Origin: Afipia sp. OHSU_II-C1
Lineage (GTDB): Bacteria > Pseudomonadota > Alphaproteobacteria > Rhizobiales > Xanthobacteraceae
Assembly: GCF_000497575.1 (NCBI RefSeq)
Contig: NZ_APJI01000006.1
Span: 332,001-396,000 of the forward strand
DNA: 64,000 nt
Direction of reading: 5' to 3'
The notes below the pieces were generated by a model. It ran no database searches, was not told the origin of the DNA, and was given only the letters and a program-made list of their open reading frames with translations. The translations under genes were made by a program, and so were the position numbers. This document shows, in pieces, positions 26,412 through 34,447 of this stretch (its first letter is position 1; each line of letters starts with the position of its first letter).

Positions 26412-27398
26412 CTAACCTTTGAGCGCACCCGCCGTCAGCCCTGCGACGAAATATCGATAGCAGAACATAAAGATAACGAACAACGGCAGAGCAATAAGGG
26501 TTGCGCCGGCGAGTATCTCACCCCAACGCAGATCTTGCGCGCCAAGCATTGATGCCAAGCCCACGGGCAATGTCTTGCGATCATCACTCATGATGAGGAT
26601 GAGCGCGAATACGTAGTCCGCCCAGGACAGCAAAAACGAGAAGATGCCGACCGTAATCAAGCCGGGGGCCGAAAGCGGAAGGACCACCTTGATGAAGGCG
26701 CCGAATTGGGAACAGCCGTCCACCATTGCCGCTTCCTCCAGATCGAACGGCATCGATTTGAAAAAGCCCCATAGCAGCCACACCGCCAGCGGCAGCGAAA
26801 TCGCCAGGTGAGCGATTAGCAGGCCCCACAAGCTATCGGCTAAGCCAGCTATTCGGAACAAGGCGGACATCGGAATAACCAACATCAATGGCGGAAACAT
26901 GTAGGCGAACAGCATGGACGCGACCAACGTCGTTTTGCCCCGAAACCGTAAACGCGTCGCTCCATAAGCAATGAATGATGACAGCGTCGTCGCCACGGCA
27001 ATCGTAGCCATAGCCATCATGACGCTATTAACGAAATTCGCCGGATAGTTCGTAAGCTGCAAGAGTGACTTGTAAGAGCTTAGATCGGGTGGCCAGAAAA
27101 CCAAGGATGAATCCAGAAATAGCTTTTCGGGCGACCTCAGACTGGAGAGGATCATCCAGTAGATCGGGAAGAAGGAATAGATGCAGATTAGCGCAACCGC
27201 GGCATACAAACCGACGCGGCCGGCAATCTGCTTCAGCGACTTGCCGTAATACCGCGTCGTTTTCCCGTGCGAGACTGAAGGTGTGGAGTCTGAGATTTCT
27301 CTTCCTGAGCCGCTAGAGCTATGCAACATCCGCACCGCTCGTGAACCAACGACGACAGCGGCAGCAGAGCGGGCTTGATTTTGAGTCGACATCGTCAT
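26412..27398 (-). CDS. ABC transporter permease, MalG-like (carbohydrate class 1)
   Basis: A 328-residue permease with a long polar N-terminus of about 65 residues, six hydrophobic segments (LYAAVALICIYSFFPIYWMIL first) and the EAA loop EEAAMVDGCSQFGAFIKVVLPLSAPGLITV. It pairs with the MalF-like permease whose stop it overlaps by 4 bp. CUT1-type importers take up oligosaccharides, polyols or glycerol phosphates; the ligand here is unknown. Confidence 0.88.
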   Translation of the reverse strand: MTMSTQNQARSAAAVVVGSRAVRMLHSSSGSGREISDSTPSVSHGKTTRYYGKSLKQIAGRVGLYAAVALICIYSFFPIYWMILSSLRSPEKLFLDSSLVFWPPDLSSYKSLLQLTNYPANFVNSVMMAMATIAVATTLSSFIAYGATRLRFRGKTTLVASMLFAYMFPPLMLVIPMSALFRIAGLADSLWGLLIAHLAISLPLAVWLLWGFFKSMPFDLEEAAMVDGCSQFGAFIKVVLPLSAPGLITVGIFSFLLSWADYVFALILIMSDDRKTLPVGLASMLGAQDLRWGEILAGATLIALPLFVIFMFCYRYFVAGLTAGALKG

Positions 27399-28267
27399 CG
27401 TCCCTGCTTGGCCTCGTCGATCGGAAAAACCCTGAGGTAAATCAAGATAATGCTCGCCAACATCAAGAACGAGATGGTGGCGACAGCGGCCCCCCCTCCC
27501 AAGTCGAACTCGAGAAACGCTTTTCGGTAGGCCAACGTGGGAAGCGTCTCGGTTTCGTTGAGCGGTCCGCCCTTCGTTAGAAGCCAGATCACGTCGAACT
27601 TGTTGAACATCCAGATCCCTCTCAGGAGGATGACCACGATCAACACTGACCTCAATCCTGGCAGCGTGACATGCCAGAATTGCTTCATAACCCCTGCTCC
27701 ATCGACCCGGGCCGCTTCATACAGTTGAGCCGGAATGGATTGAAGGCCGGCAAGAACACAGGTCACGACAAACGGCGTCCAGATCCAAACGCTAACAAGG
27801 ACAATAGTCGCCTTCGCGCTCGTTGAATTACCTCCCCAATCGAACATCCCATATCCGAATGACGCGAAGACACTCTTGAGAAGGCCGTAGTTGGGATCAA
27901 GAATCCACTGCGTGATGAGGCAGGCGACGACCGTCGGAAGAAAATACGGCACGATTGACAGCGCCCGCACGACAGTCTGCCCCACAAACTGCCTATTGAG
28001 GACGAGCGCAATGGTGACGCCGAGAACGACTTGCAGCACGATCGCCGAGATGGCGATCGTGACACCGTTTAACAGCGAGCCCCAGAACAGCGGCTCACTA
28101 AGAACCTTCACGTAATTGCCAAGTCCCACCCACTGCGGCGGGTCGATGAACGACGCCGCTGTGTAGAAGGAGAGCTTTATCGAATAGAGGAGAGGTCCGC
28201 CAACAATTGTACCGAGTACCAGTACACCCCCGATGAACAAACCGATGATTCGCCAGTCCTGTCGCAT
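27395..28267 (-). CDS. ABC transporter permease, MalF-like (carbohydrate class 1)
   Basis: A 290-residue permease with six predicted membrane helices and the EAA motif YEAARVDGAGVMKQFWHVTLPGLRSV. It lies between the binding protein and the MalG-like permease in a four-gene minus-strand operon. Confidence 0.88.
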   Translation of the reverse strand: MRQDWRIIGLFIGGVLVLGTIVGGPLLYSIKLSFYTAASFIDPPQWVGLGNYVKVLSEPLFWGSLLNGVTIAISAIVLQVVLGVTIALVLNRQFVGQTVVRALSIVPYFLPTVVACLITQWILDPNYGLLKSVFASFGYGMFDWGGNSTSAKATIVLVSVWIWTPFVVTCVLAGLQSIPAQLYEAARVDGAGVMKQFWHVTLPGLRSVLIVVILLRGIWMFNKFDVIWLLTKGGPLNETETLPTLAYRKAFLEFDLGGGAAVATISFLMLASIILIYLRVFPIDEAKQGR

Positions 28268-28299
28268 AGCCTCGGGCCTCTATTCACCAGTTCCGATGC

Positions 28300-29661
28300 T
28301 CAGCCAATTTTTCGGATTCGATCGGCGGCGGCTTTCACGCAGTCGCTTGACGACATGTTCTTAAGAACCCGATTTTGCAGCATCTCCGGCATAATGTTCG
28401 CATCAAAGACCTTGCACGGTCGCAGATCAAACGACGGACCCGTCATATCTATTGAGTTAAGAACCGTCTTGCTGTCTTCATCAATGAACGACTTCATCTG
28501 CTCCATCGTCGCCCAATGCTTCTGAATCATCGGATGATTTTTCCACCGTGGATCTTCGTAAATGTCCAATCGCGCCGGTTGGAAATTCATCCAGGCGGAG
28601 TGCAGCCAGCGAATATAGTGCGCGTCAATAAACCATTGTAGAAACTTAAAGGCCGCCTCAGTCTGCTTAGTCTTGTAAAGAATAAAGCCATCGAAGGCGA
28701 AGGACAGTGCGTTCTGCTTACCAGCACTGTCTGGAGAAGCGAAAATACCATACTTGTTTGCGAGGTCCGGATTGCGAGCTTCCAGCGCCTCGACTACGCG
28801 GCCCGAATAGACGGTATGCGCAACCTTTCCCGTCGCGAAAAGACTCATCAGCTCAGCATAGCTGACCGTGTTCATGCCAGCCGGCATCGTTTTATAAAGA
28901 TCGGCATATAGATCGAGAAAACGGCCGGTCGGTCCGGCATTCCCCGGCGCATCGAGAACGACGTTCCACTTGTCGTCATAAAACTTCGGCGCGTCTGCAA
29001 ACAAGTTGCCGAAGCTCGCCCAGTTGGTGGCACTGTCACTCGCGAGCGGTATGACGCACCCCCCTCGCTCTATGTTGCCATCCTTCGCGACAGTCAGCGC
29101 CCGGCAATTCTCAAGGAACTCGGCCCATGTGTTGGGAACCTTCAGGCCCTTCTCCTGATACAGATCTTTTCTGTAGAAAACCGTCACCAAATTGTAGTCA
29201 TAGGGATAGAACCAATTTTCTCCCTTATATGACCAGGTTCCCTGCTTCCCCCACGAATATTTTTTGACAAGATCCGTCAACGGCACGATGTGACCCGCCA
29301 TCGCGTATTGCAAGATGTGCGCAATGTATCCCGCCGTGGCGATATCGTAAGGAGCGCCAGCATTGATGGCCGCCATCGACTTCGCATAACCACCACTAAT
29401 CGGCGTCGAGTCGACGACGATTTTTACGCCGAACTTGCTCTCGTATTCATTGCACGCATCGCGCAAGGCCGATTGGCTCGCAGCAGTCGTTTCAGCGTTC
29501 AAAATGCGAAGCGTTACCCCGGACTGTGCGTTGACATAGGGCGCGGAAAGTGAGCCCGCGATGCCAGCCGCTGCACCAGCCGTCGTTTTGAGAAAACGCC
29601 GCCGATCGATGTCGCTCACGTTAGCCTTGGAACTCGGCGCGCCTAAGCTGAGCTTGTCCAT
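28300..29661 (-). CDS. Extracellular solute-binding protein, family 1, Tat-exported
   Basis: A binding protein of about 453 residues with a twin-arginine signal DIDRRRFLKTTAGAAAGIAGS and likely cleavage after APYVNA. The remainder shows the SBP_bac_1 pattern (FGVKIVVDSTPISGGYAKSMAAINAGAPYDIATAG). The ATG at 29661 is chosen because GGGAGAG lies 6 bases upstream; an earlier ATG exists at 29682. Either way the gene overlaps the 3' end of the ATPase gene by 41 bp or more, so the two are coupled. Confidence 0.87.
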   Translation of the reverse strand: MDKLSLGAPSSKANVSDIDRRRFLKTTAGAAAGIAGSLSAPYVNAQSGVTLRILNAETTAASQSALRDACNEYESKFGVKIVVDSTPISGGYAKSMAAINAGAPYDIATAGYIAHILQYAMAGHIVPLTDLVKKYSWGKQGTWSYKGENWFYPYDYNLVTVFYRKDLYQEKGLKVPNTWAEFLENCRALTVAKDGNIERGGCVIPLASDSATNWASFGNLFADAPKFYDDKWNVVLDAPGNAGPTGRFLDLYADLYKTMPAGMNTVSYAELMSLFATGKVAHTVYSGRVVEALEARNPDLANKYGIFASPDSAGKQNALSFAFDGFILYKTKQTEAAFKFLQWFIDAHYIRWLHSAWMNFQPARLDIYEDPRWKNHPMIQKHWATMEQMKSFIDEDSKTVLNSIDMTGPSFDLRPCKVFDANIMPEMLQNRVLKNMSSSDCVKAAADRIRKIG

Positions 29662-30781
29662 GAAGTTCTCTCCCGTTGCCATTTTCGCCTTTCGTCGAGG
29701 TCCGCCTCAGTGTCTTGCCGCTCTCGCGCGAGAACAGGTGCAACTTCTCTTGAGACAAATTCACAAAAATTCGGTCGCCCGCCCTCAGCGCATCGTCCCG
29801 AGCAAATACCGCGCGGATTTTGTTGCCATCGATCTTACCCAGCACATAGGTTTGCGCGCCGATTTGCTCGACCAAGCCGACTACCAGCTCAAAAGCCGTG
29901 GAGGTTTCCGCGCGCTCGATGTGCTCGGGCCTAATGCCAAGCGTGACATCCCTTTCCGCTTCGGAGAATGACTGGGCAGGCAAGTTGACGCTCAAACCGC
30001 CGGAGCGCATTACGAGCGCGCCCCCGTCGCGCATCAACCCGCCATCAATCAGGTTCATCTCTGGAGACCCGATGAAAGTCGCCACGAAGGCGTTCGCGGG
30101 CCGATCATAAAGGTCAAGCGGACTGCCCGCCTGTTGGATGAATCCGTCACGCATGATCACGATACGATCGCCGAGCGTCATGGCCTCGACCTGATCGTGG
30201 GTAACAAATATCATCGTCGCGCCCAATCGGGCGTGTAGCGTCGCAATCTCTTCTCGCGTCCGGACCCGCAGCTTCGCATCAAGGTTCGAGAGGGGTTCGT
30301 CGAGGAGGAATACGTCGGGATCTCTGACTAACGCGCGACCAAGCGCTACGCGCTGCATCTGACCACCCGACAATTGGCGTGGCTTGCGCTCCAGCAGGGC
30401 CTCCAATCCGAGACTTGATGCCGCGCTGCGCACCCGACGATCGATCTCCTGCTGTGGCGTCCTACGGACCCGAAGGCCGAAGGCCATGTTTTCGAAGACC
30501 GTCTTCTGTGGATAGAGAGCGTAGTTCTGAAAAACCATCGCAATGTTGCGATCTTTCGGCGGAAGCGCGGTGACGTCCCTTCCGTCGATCAGAATCTTGC
30601 CGAATGTGACGTCATCTAGACCGGCGAGCATTCGCAACGTCGTGGACTTGCCGCAGCCGGACGGGCCGACGAACACGACCAGTTCGCCATCGGCAATATC
30701 CAACGAAAAGTCCTGAACGGCCCATGGCCCTCGATCTCCTCCAAAGGATTTCGCGACATTCTGGAGAGTTACTCGCGCCAT
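29621..30781 (-). CDS. ABC transporter ATPase, UgpC/MalK-like
   Basis: A 386-residue ATPase with Walker A VGPSGCGKST, Q-loop MVFQNYALYPQKTVFENM, signature LSGGQMQRVALGRAL, Walker B VFLLDEPLSNLDAKLR and a C-terminal TOBE/MalK regulatory domain (LGIRPEHIERAE). First gene of the CUT1 importer operon. The promoter region carries tandem operator site F. Confidence 0.9.
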   Translation of the reverse strand: MARVTLQNVAKSFGGDRGPWAVQDFSLDIADGELVVFVGPSGCGKSTTLRMLAGLDDVTFGKILIDGRDVTALPPKDRNIAMVFQNYALYPQKTVFENMAFGLRVRRTPQQEIDRRVRSAASSLGLEALLERKPRQLSGGQMQRVALGRALVRDPDVFLLDEPLSNLDAKLRVRTREEIATLHARLGATMIFVTHDQVEAMTLGDRIVIMRDGFIQQAGSPLDLYDRPANAFVATFIGSPEMNLIDGGLMRDGGALVMRSGGLSVNLPAQSFSEAERDVTLGIRPEHIERAETSTAFELVVGLVEQIGAQTYVLGKIDGNKIRAVFARDDALRAGDRIFVNLSQEKLHLFSRESGKTLRRTSTKGENGNGRELHGQAQLRRAEFQG

Positions 30782-30821
30782 ACAGCCAGACCTTCACGTT
30801 CTTCCCGGTATTTTCATTAAT

Positions 30822-30846
30822 TGGTTAAACCAATTTGGCAGGACCG
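30822..30846. promoter_or_regulatory. Tandem GntR-type operator, site F (CUT1 importer)
   Basis: TGGTTAAACCA (30822-30832), ATT, TGGCAGGACCG (30836-30846). It lies 41 bp upstream of the ATPase start on the minus strand. Confidence 0.63.
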
Positions 30847-30879
30847 TATGTCGCGTGATGCGCGGTGTCAAGCAGCATT

Positions 30880-30904
30880 TGGTTTGACCAATCTGGTCGC
30901 TCCA
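30880..30904. promoter_or_regulatory. Tandem GntR-type operator, site G (CoA-transferase)
   Basis: TGGTTTGACCA (30880-30890), ATC, TGGTCGCTCCA (30894-30904). It overlaps the -35 and spacer of the plus-strand promoter at 30884-30912, so binding should repress. Confidence 0.68.
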
Positions 30905-30912
30905 CATATAGT
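30884..30912 (+). promoter_or_regulatory. Sigma70-like promoter of the CoA-transferase gene
   Basis: TTGACC (30884-30889) and TATAGT (30907-30912), 17 bp apart; the predicted transcript starts about 50 bases before the ATG at 30969. Confidence 0.5.
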
Positions 30913-30968
30913 TAGTGCGGCCTCGCACGGCGCGCGGCTATTTGACCCGCAGACTTCAAGGAAGCGTG

Positions 30969-32216
30969 ATGGCTGGACCGTTGGCAGGTTATCGAGTGCT
31001 GGATCTTTCGAGAATCCTCGCGGGGCCTTGGTTAGCGCAGTTGCTGTCTGATCTAGGAGCCGAGGTTTGGAAGATCGAACGCCCTGGCACCGGCGACGAT
31101 ACGCGGCAGTGGGGCCCGCCCTTTCTGCGGAAAGACGGTGGAATTGATACGACCGAAAGCGCGTATTTCCTGAGCGCCAATCGCGGCAAGCATTCGATAT
31201 GCGTCGATATATCGACTGACGAGGGTAGCGCCATTGTGCGCGCACTTGCCCAGCAAGCCGATCTCGTGATCGAGAACTACAAGGTCGGCGACATGGCGCG
31301 TTACGGCCTCGACTACGAGGCGCTTAAAAGGGTCAAGCCTGACATCATTTACTGTTCCATCACCGGCTATGGCCAGACCGGCCCGATGAAGGACGTCGCA
31401 GGATACGATATGGCCATTCAGGCCATCGGCGGCCTGATGAGCATTACCGGAGAGAGTGATGACAAGCCAGGCGGGGGTCCGCAGAAGGTCGGGGTTCCGA
31501 TCGTCGATATTCTCACTGGCATGTATAGCGCCGCCGGCGTCATCTCCGCATTACTGCATCGCGAACGCACCGGAGAAGGACAGCATATCGACATGGCACT
31601 GCTGGACGTCCAGGTCGCGGTTCTCGCCAACCAAAATTTGAATTTCCTCACGACCGGCACGCCGCCGAAACGGTTCGGCAACGCGCATCCAAACATCGTT
31701 CCATATCAGGTCTTCAGAACCAGCGACGGTTCCTTCGTGCTCGCCGTTGGTAATGATCAGCAATTCCGGAAGTTCTGTGCAGCTACTGGTTTAAGCGGCC
31801 TGGCAACCGATAGCCGTTTCGTCACTAACACCGACCGGCTTAAGAATCGTGATCAACTCATCCCCCTACTCGATGCGCATCTGATACAGCAGACGACCCA
31901 GCATTGGATTTCCATTCTGGAGCCCGTGGGCGTGCCTTGCGCACCGATCAACCGGCTGGATCAGGTGTTCGCTCACCCTCAGGTTATCCATCGGGAGATG
32001 CAGGTCAATCTTCCTCATTCTTCCGGAACAACAGCCCCTCTCGTCGCCAATCCGATAAAGTTTTCCGGAACGAAGATCGAATATGCCAAAGGACCGCCGC
32101 GGCGAGGCGAGGATACTGCAAACATCCTCAAGTCGATACTGAAGTACGACTCGGCGGCCATCCAAGATCTAAGTGAGCGACGGATCATCGATATCGGACG
32201 TCCCGAAGTCGGCTAG
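30969..32216 (+). CDS. Family III (CaiB/BaiF) CoA-transferase
   Basis: A 415-residue protein with the classic opening GYRVLDLSRILAGPWLAQLLSDLGAEVWKIERPGTGDDTR, the NRGKHSICVDI strand and the catalytic Asp in VPIVDILTGMYSAAGV. These enzymes move CoA between carboxylic acids (succinate, formyl, carnitine, benzylsuccinate types). It could load CoA on a pathway acid as an alternative to the ligase at 22236. The ATG at 30969 has AAGGAAG before it; an earlier in-frame start at 30915 lies at the predicted transcription start and is not needed. Confidence 0.9.
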   Translation: MAGPLAGYRVLDLSRILAGPWLAQLLSDLGAEVWKIERPGTGDDTRQWGPPFLRKDGGIDTTESAYFLSANRGKHSICVDISTDEGSAIVRALAQQADLVIENYKVGDMARYGLDYEALKRVKPDIIYCSITGYGQTGPMKDVAGYDMAIQAIGGLMSITGESDDKPGGGPQKVGVPIVDILTGMYSAAGVISALLHRERTGEGQHIDMALLDVQVAVLANQNLNFLTTGTPPKRFGNAHPNIVPYQVFRTSDGSFVLAVGNDQQFRKFCAATGLSGLATDSRFVTNTDRLKNRDQLIPLLDAHLIQQTTQHWISILEPVGVPCAPINRLDQVFAHPQVIHREMQVNLPHSSGTTAPLVANPIKFSGTKIEYAKGPPRRGEDTANILKSILKYDSAAIQDLSERRIIDIGRPEVG

Positions 32217-32353
32217 GGGCCAAGAGCCCATATCACTCGTCGAATCGTCTCTTGGTCCGGCTGGATGGCAGGTTTGGCAGGAGCGAGCAGCAAAACGGCG
32301 AGCCCTGCGCCGAGGAGCAGGAACGCGGCCACGATCCTCCGGTATTGAAACAT
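32213..32353 (-). CDS. Unannotated 46-residue membrane micro-protein
   Basis: A short reading frame opposite the GMC gene: ATG at 32353 with GGAGAG 8 bases upstream, a hydrophobic helix VAAFLLLGAGLAVLLLAP (residues 8-25), then a polar tail KPAIQPDQETIRRVIWALGP and TAG, whose bases overlap the stop codon of the CoA-transferase gene. A -10-like TATAAT on the minus strand (32427-32422) could drive it. The layout is that of a single-pass or secreted small protein. I know no matching family. It could be a chance frame, but ribosome site, hydrophobic core and promoter argue for a gene. Confidence 0.45.
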   Translation of the reverse strand: MFQYRRIVAAFLLLGAGLAVLLLAPAKPAIQPDQETIRRVIWALGP

Positions 32354-32368
32354 GAGACGAGCTCTCCG

Positions 32369-32396
32369 TTGACTACCAGGCCTTCGTCGCTATAAT
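32369..32396 (+). promoter_or_regulatory. Strong sigma70-like promoter of the GMC oxidoreductase gene
   Basis: TTGACT (32369-32374) and a perfect TATAAT (32391-32396), 16 bp apart. The start site would fall near 32403, inside tandem operator site H. Confidence 0.6.
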
Positions 32397-32428
32397 TGGA
32401 TCGACCTGATTGGTAGGACCAATTATAG
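32390..32428. promoter_or_regulatory. Operator site H within a perfect 10-bp inverted repeat over divergent -10 boxes
   Basis: TGGATCGACCT (32397-32407), GAT, TGGTAGGACCA (32411-32421) is the seventh tandem site. It sits inside a longer perfect inverted repeat, CTATAATTGG (32390-32399) and CCAATTATAG (32419-32428), whose arms each contain TATAAT, one per strand. A regulator bound here would block both the GMC promoter and the leftward promoter of the micro-protein. Confidence 0.65.
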
Positions 32429-32524
32429 TTTGGCGATGGCTTTTGCAAGTCGGGAAGGCCTGACCTTGGCGAAACTGGTCGCAAAAACGAACCGATCGTC
32501 GGCTTTTGAAATAGGGGACGGAGG

Positions 32525-34117
32525 ATGAAGCTCTCGAAATACGATTATATCGTTGTCGGCGCAGGATCGGCAGGATGCGTGCTCGCCGCTCGATTGAGCG
32601 AAGATCCCAACGTCAAGGTGTTGCTGCTCGAGGCCGGACGTCCCTCTTCTTCAATCTTCGTTCACATGCCGGCGGGCATTCGCGTGCTCTACACGAGTCC
32701 GAAGCATAACTGGCAATTTTGGACCGAACCGCAGACCGAACTCAACAATCGCAAGATCTATATTCCCCGTGGCAAGGTGGTGGGAGGGTCGTCCGCCATC
32801 AACTCCATGATTGCGATCCGGGGAAATCCTCAGGATTACGACTCATGGGAAGCGCAAGGCTGTCGTGGGTGGGGGTACGAAAACCTCCGCCCCTACCTTA
32901 GAAAAATCGAGGACGCCGCCCAGGTAACGTCCCAGCCCGATCAGGACCGAGGTTATTCGGGTCCGATCCGACTTTCTTATGGCGTGTTGCAGCATCCAAT
33001 CTCGAAGGCATTTATTGAGAGCGCCAAGTCGGCAGGCCTCCCCGAGAACAACGGCTTCAATGGTCCGTCTCAGATGGGCGCAGGCTTCTACGAACTTACG
33101 ATTTCAGACGGCAAGCGTTCAGGTGCTTTCAAGTTTCTCGACCAGGGGAAAGGACGAAGCAATCTGACCATCATGGCCAACACTCAGGTTCGGCGCCTCG
33201 CGGTCGAAGGCACGCGCGTTCGGGGTGTTGTCATTGACCACAACGGGCGTGAGGTCACCGTTTCGGCCGAACGAGAAGTCTTGCTGACTTCCGGGGCCAT
33301 TGGTTCGCCGCAATTACTGATGCTGTCAGGAATTGGACCGGCCGATCACCTCCGTTCACTCGGCATCAAGCCGGTGCTCGATTCCGCCGGCGTTGGAAGC
33401 AATCTGCAAGATCATTTGGATTGCGCAATTCGATTGGAGGCGTCGCAGCCGATCACACTGACGCCGTACATCGGATTGTTCAGAGGTGCCTTGGCCGGCG
33501 CACAATATATGCTCCGAGGCACGGGGCCCGGCACCTCACAGGGGGTCGAAGCCGGAGCCTTCTGGGGGCCCGATAAAACCTCATCGTGGCCTGAGTGGCA
33601 GGCTCATCTCATCGTCGCGCTGCGAAACCCGCCGCAGGGCGAGCGCGTCCCGCACGGCTTTGCCATTCGCGTATGCCAGCTTCGTCCGAAGAGTCGTGGA
33701 ACGCTGCGCCTGCGGTCGGCCGATCCCTTCGTCGCGCCGGCGATCGACCCCCGCTTTCTATCCGATGAAAGTGATTTCGTCAGCATGCAAGAAGGCGTTC
33801 GGCAGATGTGCGAGATCATCGATCAGCCGGCGCTCCGAAAACACATTAAGCGCAAACTCGATATCGATCCGTTTACCAGCACGGAATCCCGCAAAAAGTG
33901 GATACGAGCCCGCGCAGAAACGATCTACCACCCGGTCGGAACATGTCGCATGGGTGAGGATCGCGACGCCGTGGTCGATAGCAAGCTTCGGGTTCGGGGC
34001 ATCGACAATCTACGCGTTATCGACGGTTCACTTATGCCGACCGTGATCAGCGGAAACACCAATCTGCCGATCATGGCTATGGCGGAGAAAGCTGCAGAGT
34101 TGATTGCCGGGAAGTGA
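32525..34117 (+). CDS. GMC-family FAD-dependent alcohol oxidoreductase
   Basis: A 530-residue choline-dehydrogenase-like protein: N-terminal FAD site YDYIVVGAGSAGCVLAARLSEDP, GMC signature 1 (GKVVGGSSAINSMIAIRGNPQDYDSW), signature 2 (LTSGAIGSPQLLMLSGIG) and the catalytic His in IYHPVGTCRMGED. It oxidises a primary alcohol to the aldehyde, which the ALDH at 20756 could take further. Some relatives act on polyethylene glycol and aryl alcohols. It lies alone downstream of a strong promoter with operator site H. Confidence 0.9.
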   Translation: MKLSKYDYIVVGAGSAGCVLAARLSEDPNVKVLLLEAGRPSSSIFVHMPAGIRVLYTSPKHNWQFWTEPQTELNNRKIYIPRGKVVGGSSAINSMIAIRGNPQDYDSWEAQGCRGWGYENLRPYLRKIEDAAQVTSQPDQDRGYSGPIRLSYGVLQHPISKAFIESAKSAGLPENNGFNGPSQMGAGFYELTISDGKRSGAFKFLDQGKGRSNLTIMANTQVRRLAVEGTRVRGVVIDHNGREVTVSAEREVLLTSGAIGSPQLLMLSGIGPADHLRSLGIKPVLDSAGVGSNLQDHLDCAIRLEASQPITLTPYIGLFRGALAGAQYMLRGTGPGTSQGVEAGAFWGPDKTSSWPEWQAHLIVALRNPPQGERVPHGFAIRVCQLRPKSRGTLRLRSADPFVAPAIDPRFLSDESDFVSMQEGVRQMCEIIDQPALRKHIKRKLDIDPFTSTESRKKWIRARAETIYHPVGTCRMGEDRDAVVDSKLRVRGIDNLRVIDGSLMPTVISGNTNLPIMAMAEKAAELIAGK

Positions 34118-34218
34118 CCCAATGTTCTCTCCCTCAATGGCAGGAACAATCTGAAACCCTGCCTTTCATCGCACAGGCCATCGCTTGATTTCCCGTGGTC
34201 CCGCTCGTTGTCGGCGGT

Positions 34219-34236
34219 CTGACGCGAAGGTGTCAG
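34219..34236. promoter_or_regulatory. lux-box-like 18-bp palindrome
   Basis: CTGAC at 34219-34223 and GTCAG at 34232-34236 form perfect outer arms, with one further matching pair inside; 18 bp is the usual length of a LuxR-family operator. It lies 212 bp upstream of the LuxR-type gene and before the terminator at 34276. Confidence 0.4.
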
Positions 34237-34275
34237 TAAATGGCAGCAAGCGCCTGAGGGCGTCCTCCCTAGACT

Positions 34276-34310
34276 GCCCGGGGTCCGATGACGGGTCCCG
34301 GGCTTCTTTT
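34276..34310 (+). terminator. Intrinsic terminator downstream of the GMC gene
   Basis: A GC-rich hairpin with arms GCCCGGG (34276-34282) and CCCGGGC (34297-34303), extended inward by two G-T wobbles and two C-G pairs to an 11-bp stem with a 6-base loop, followed by TTCTTTT. It separates catabolic island and quorum-sensing genes, but its distance from the GMC stop (160 bp) also allows it to be an attenuator of a lux-box-driven leader. Confidence 0.7.
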
Positions 34311-34447
34311 ATGGATTTGAGTACCCTTTTGGACATCACCCGCAATCGTCAACGATGTCCGTGCTGCTCTGACCGTTCGATAAGGAAGGTTTAACCGGGA
34401 CAGCCGTGCCGGAGATCAAGTACCGACGCCACCTAACCTAGCTCGAC

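Larger units (their letters stand above)
34118..34447. other. Intergenic region between GMC gene and luxR with lux box and terminator
   Basis: About 330 bp containing a lux-box-like palindrome (34219-34236), a five-codon frame (34240-34257) and an intrinsic terminator (34276-34310). The remaining sequence up to luxR shows nothing I can name. Confidence 0.6.
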
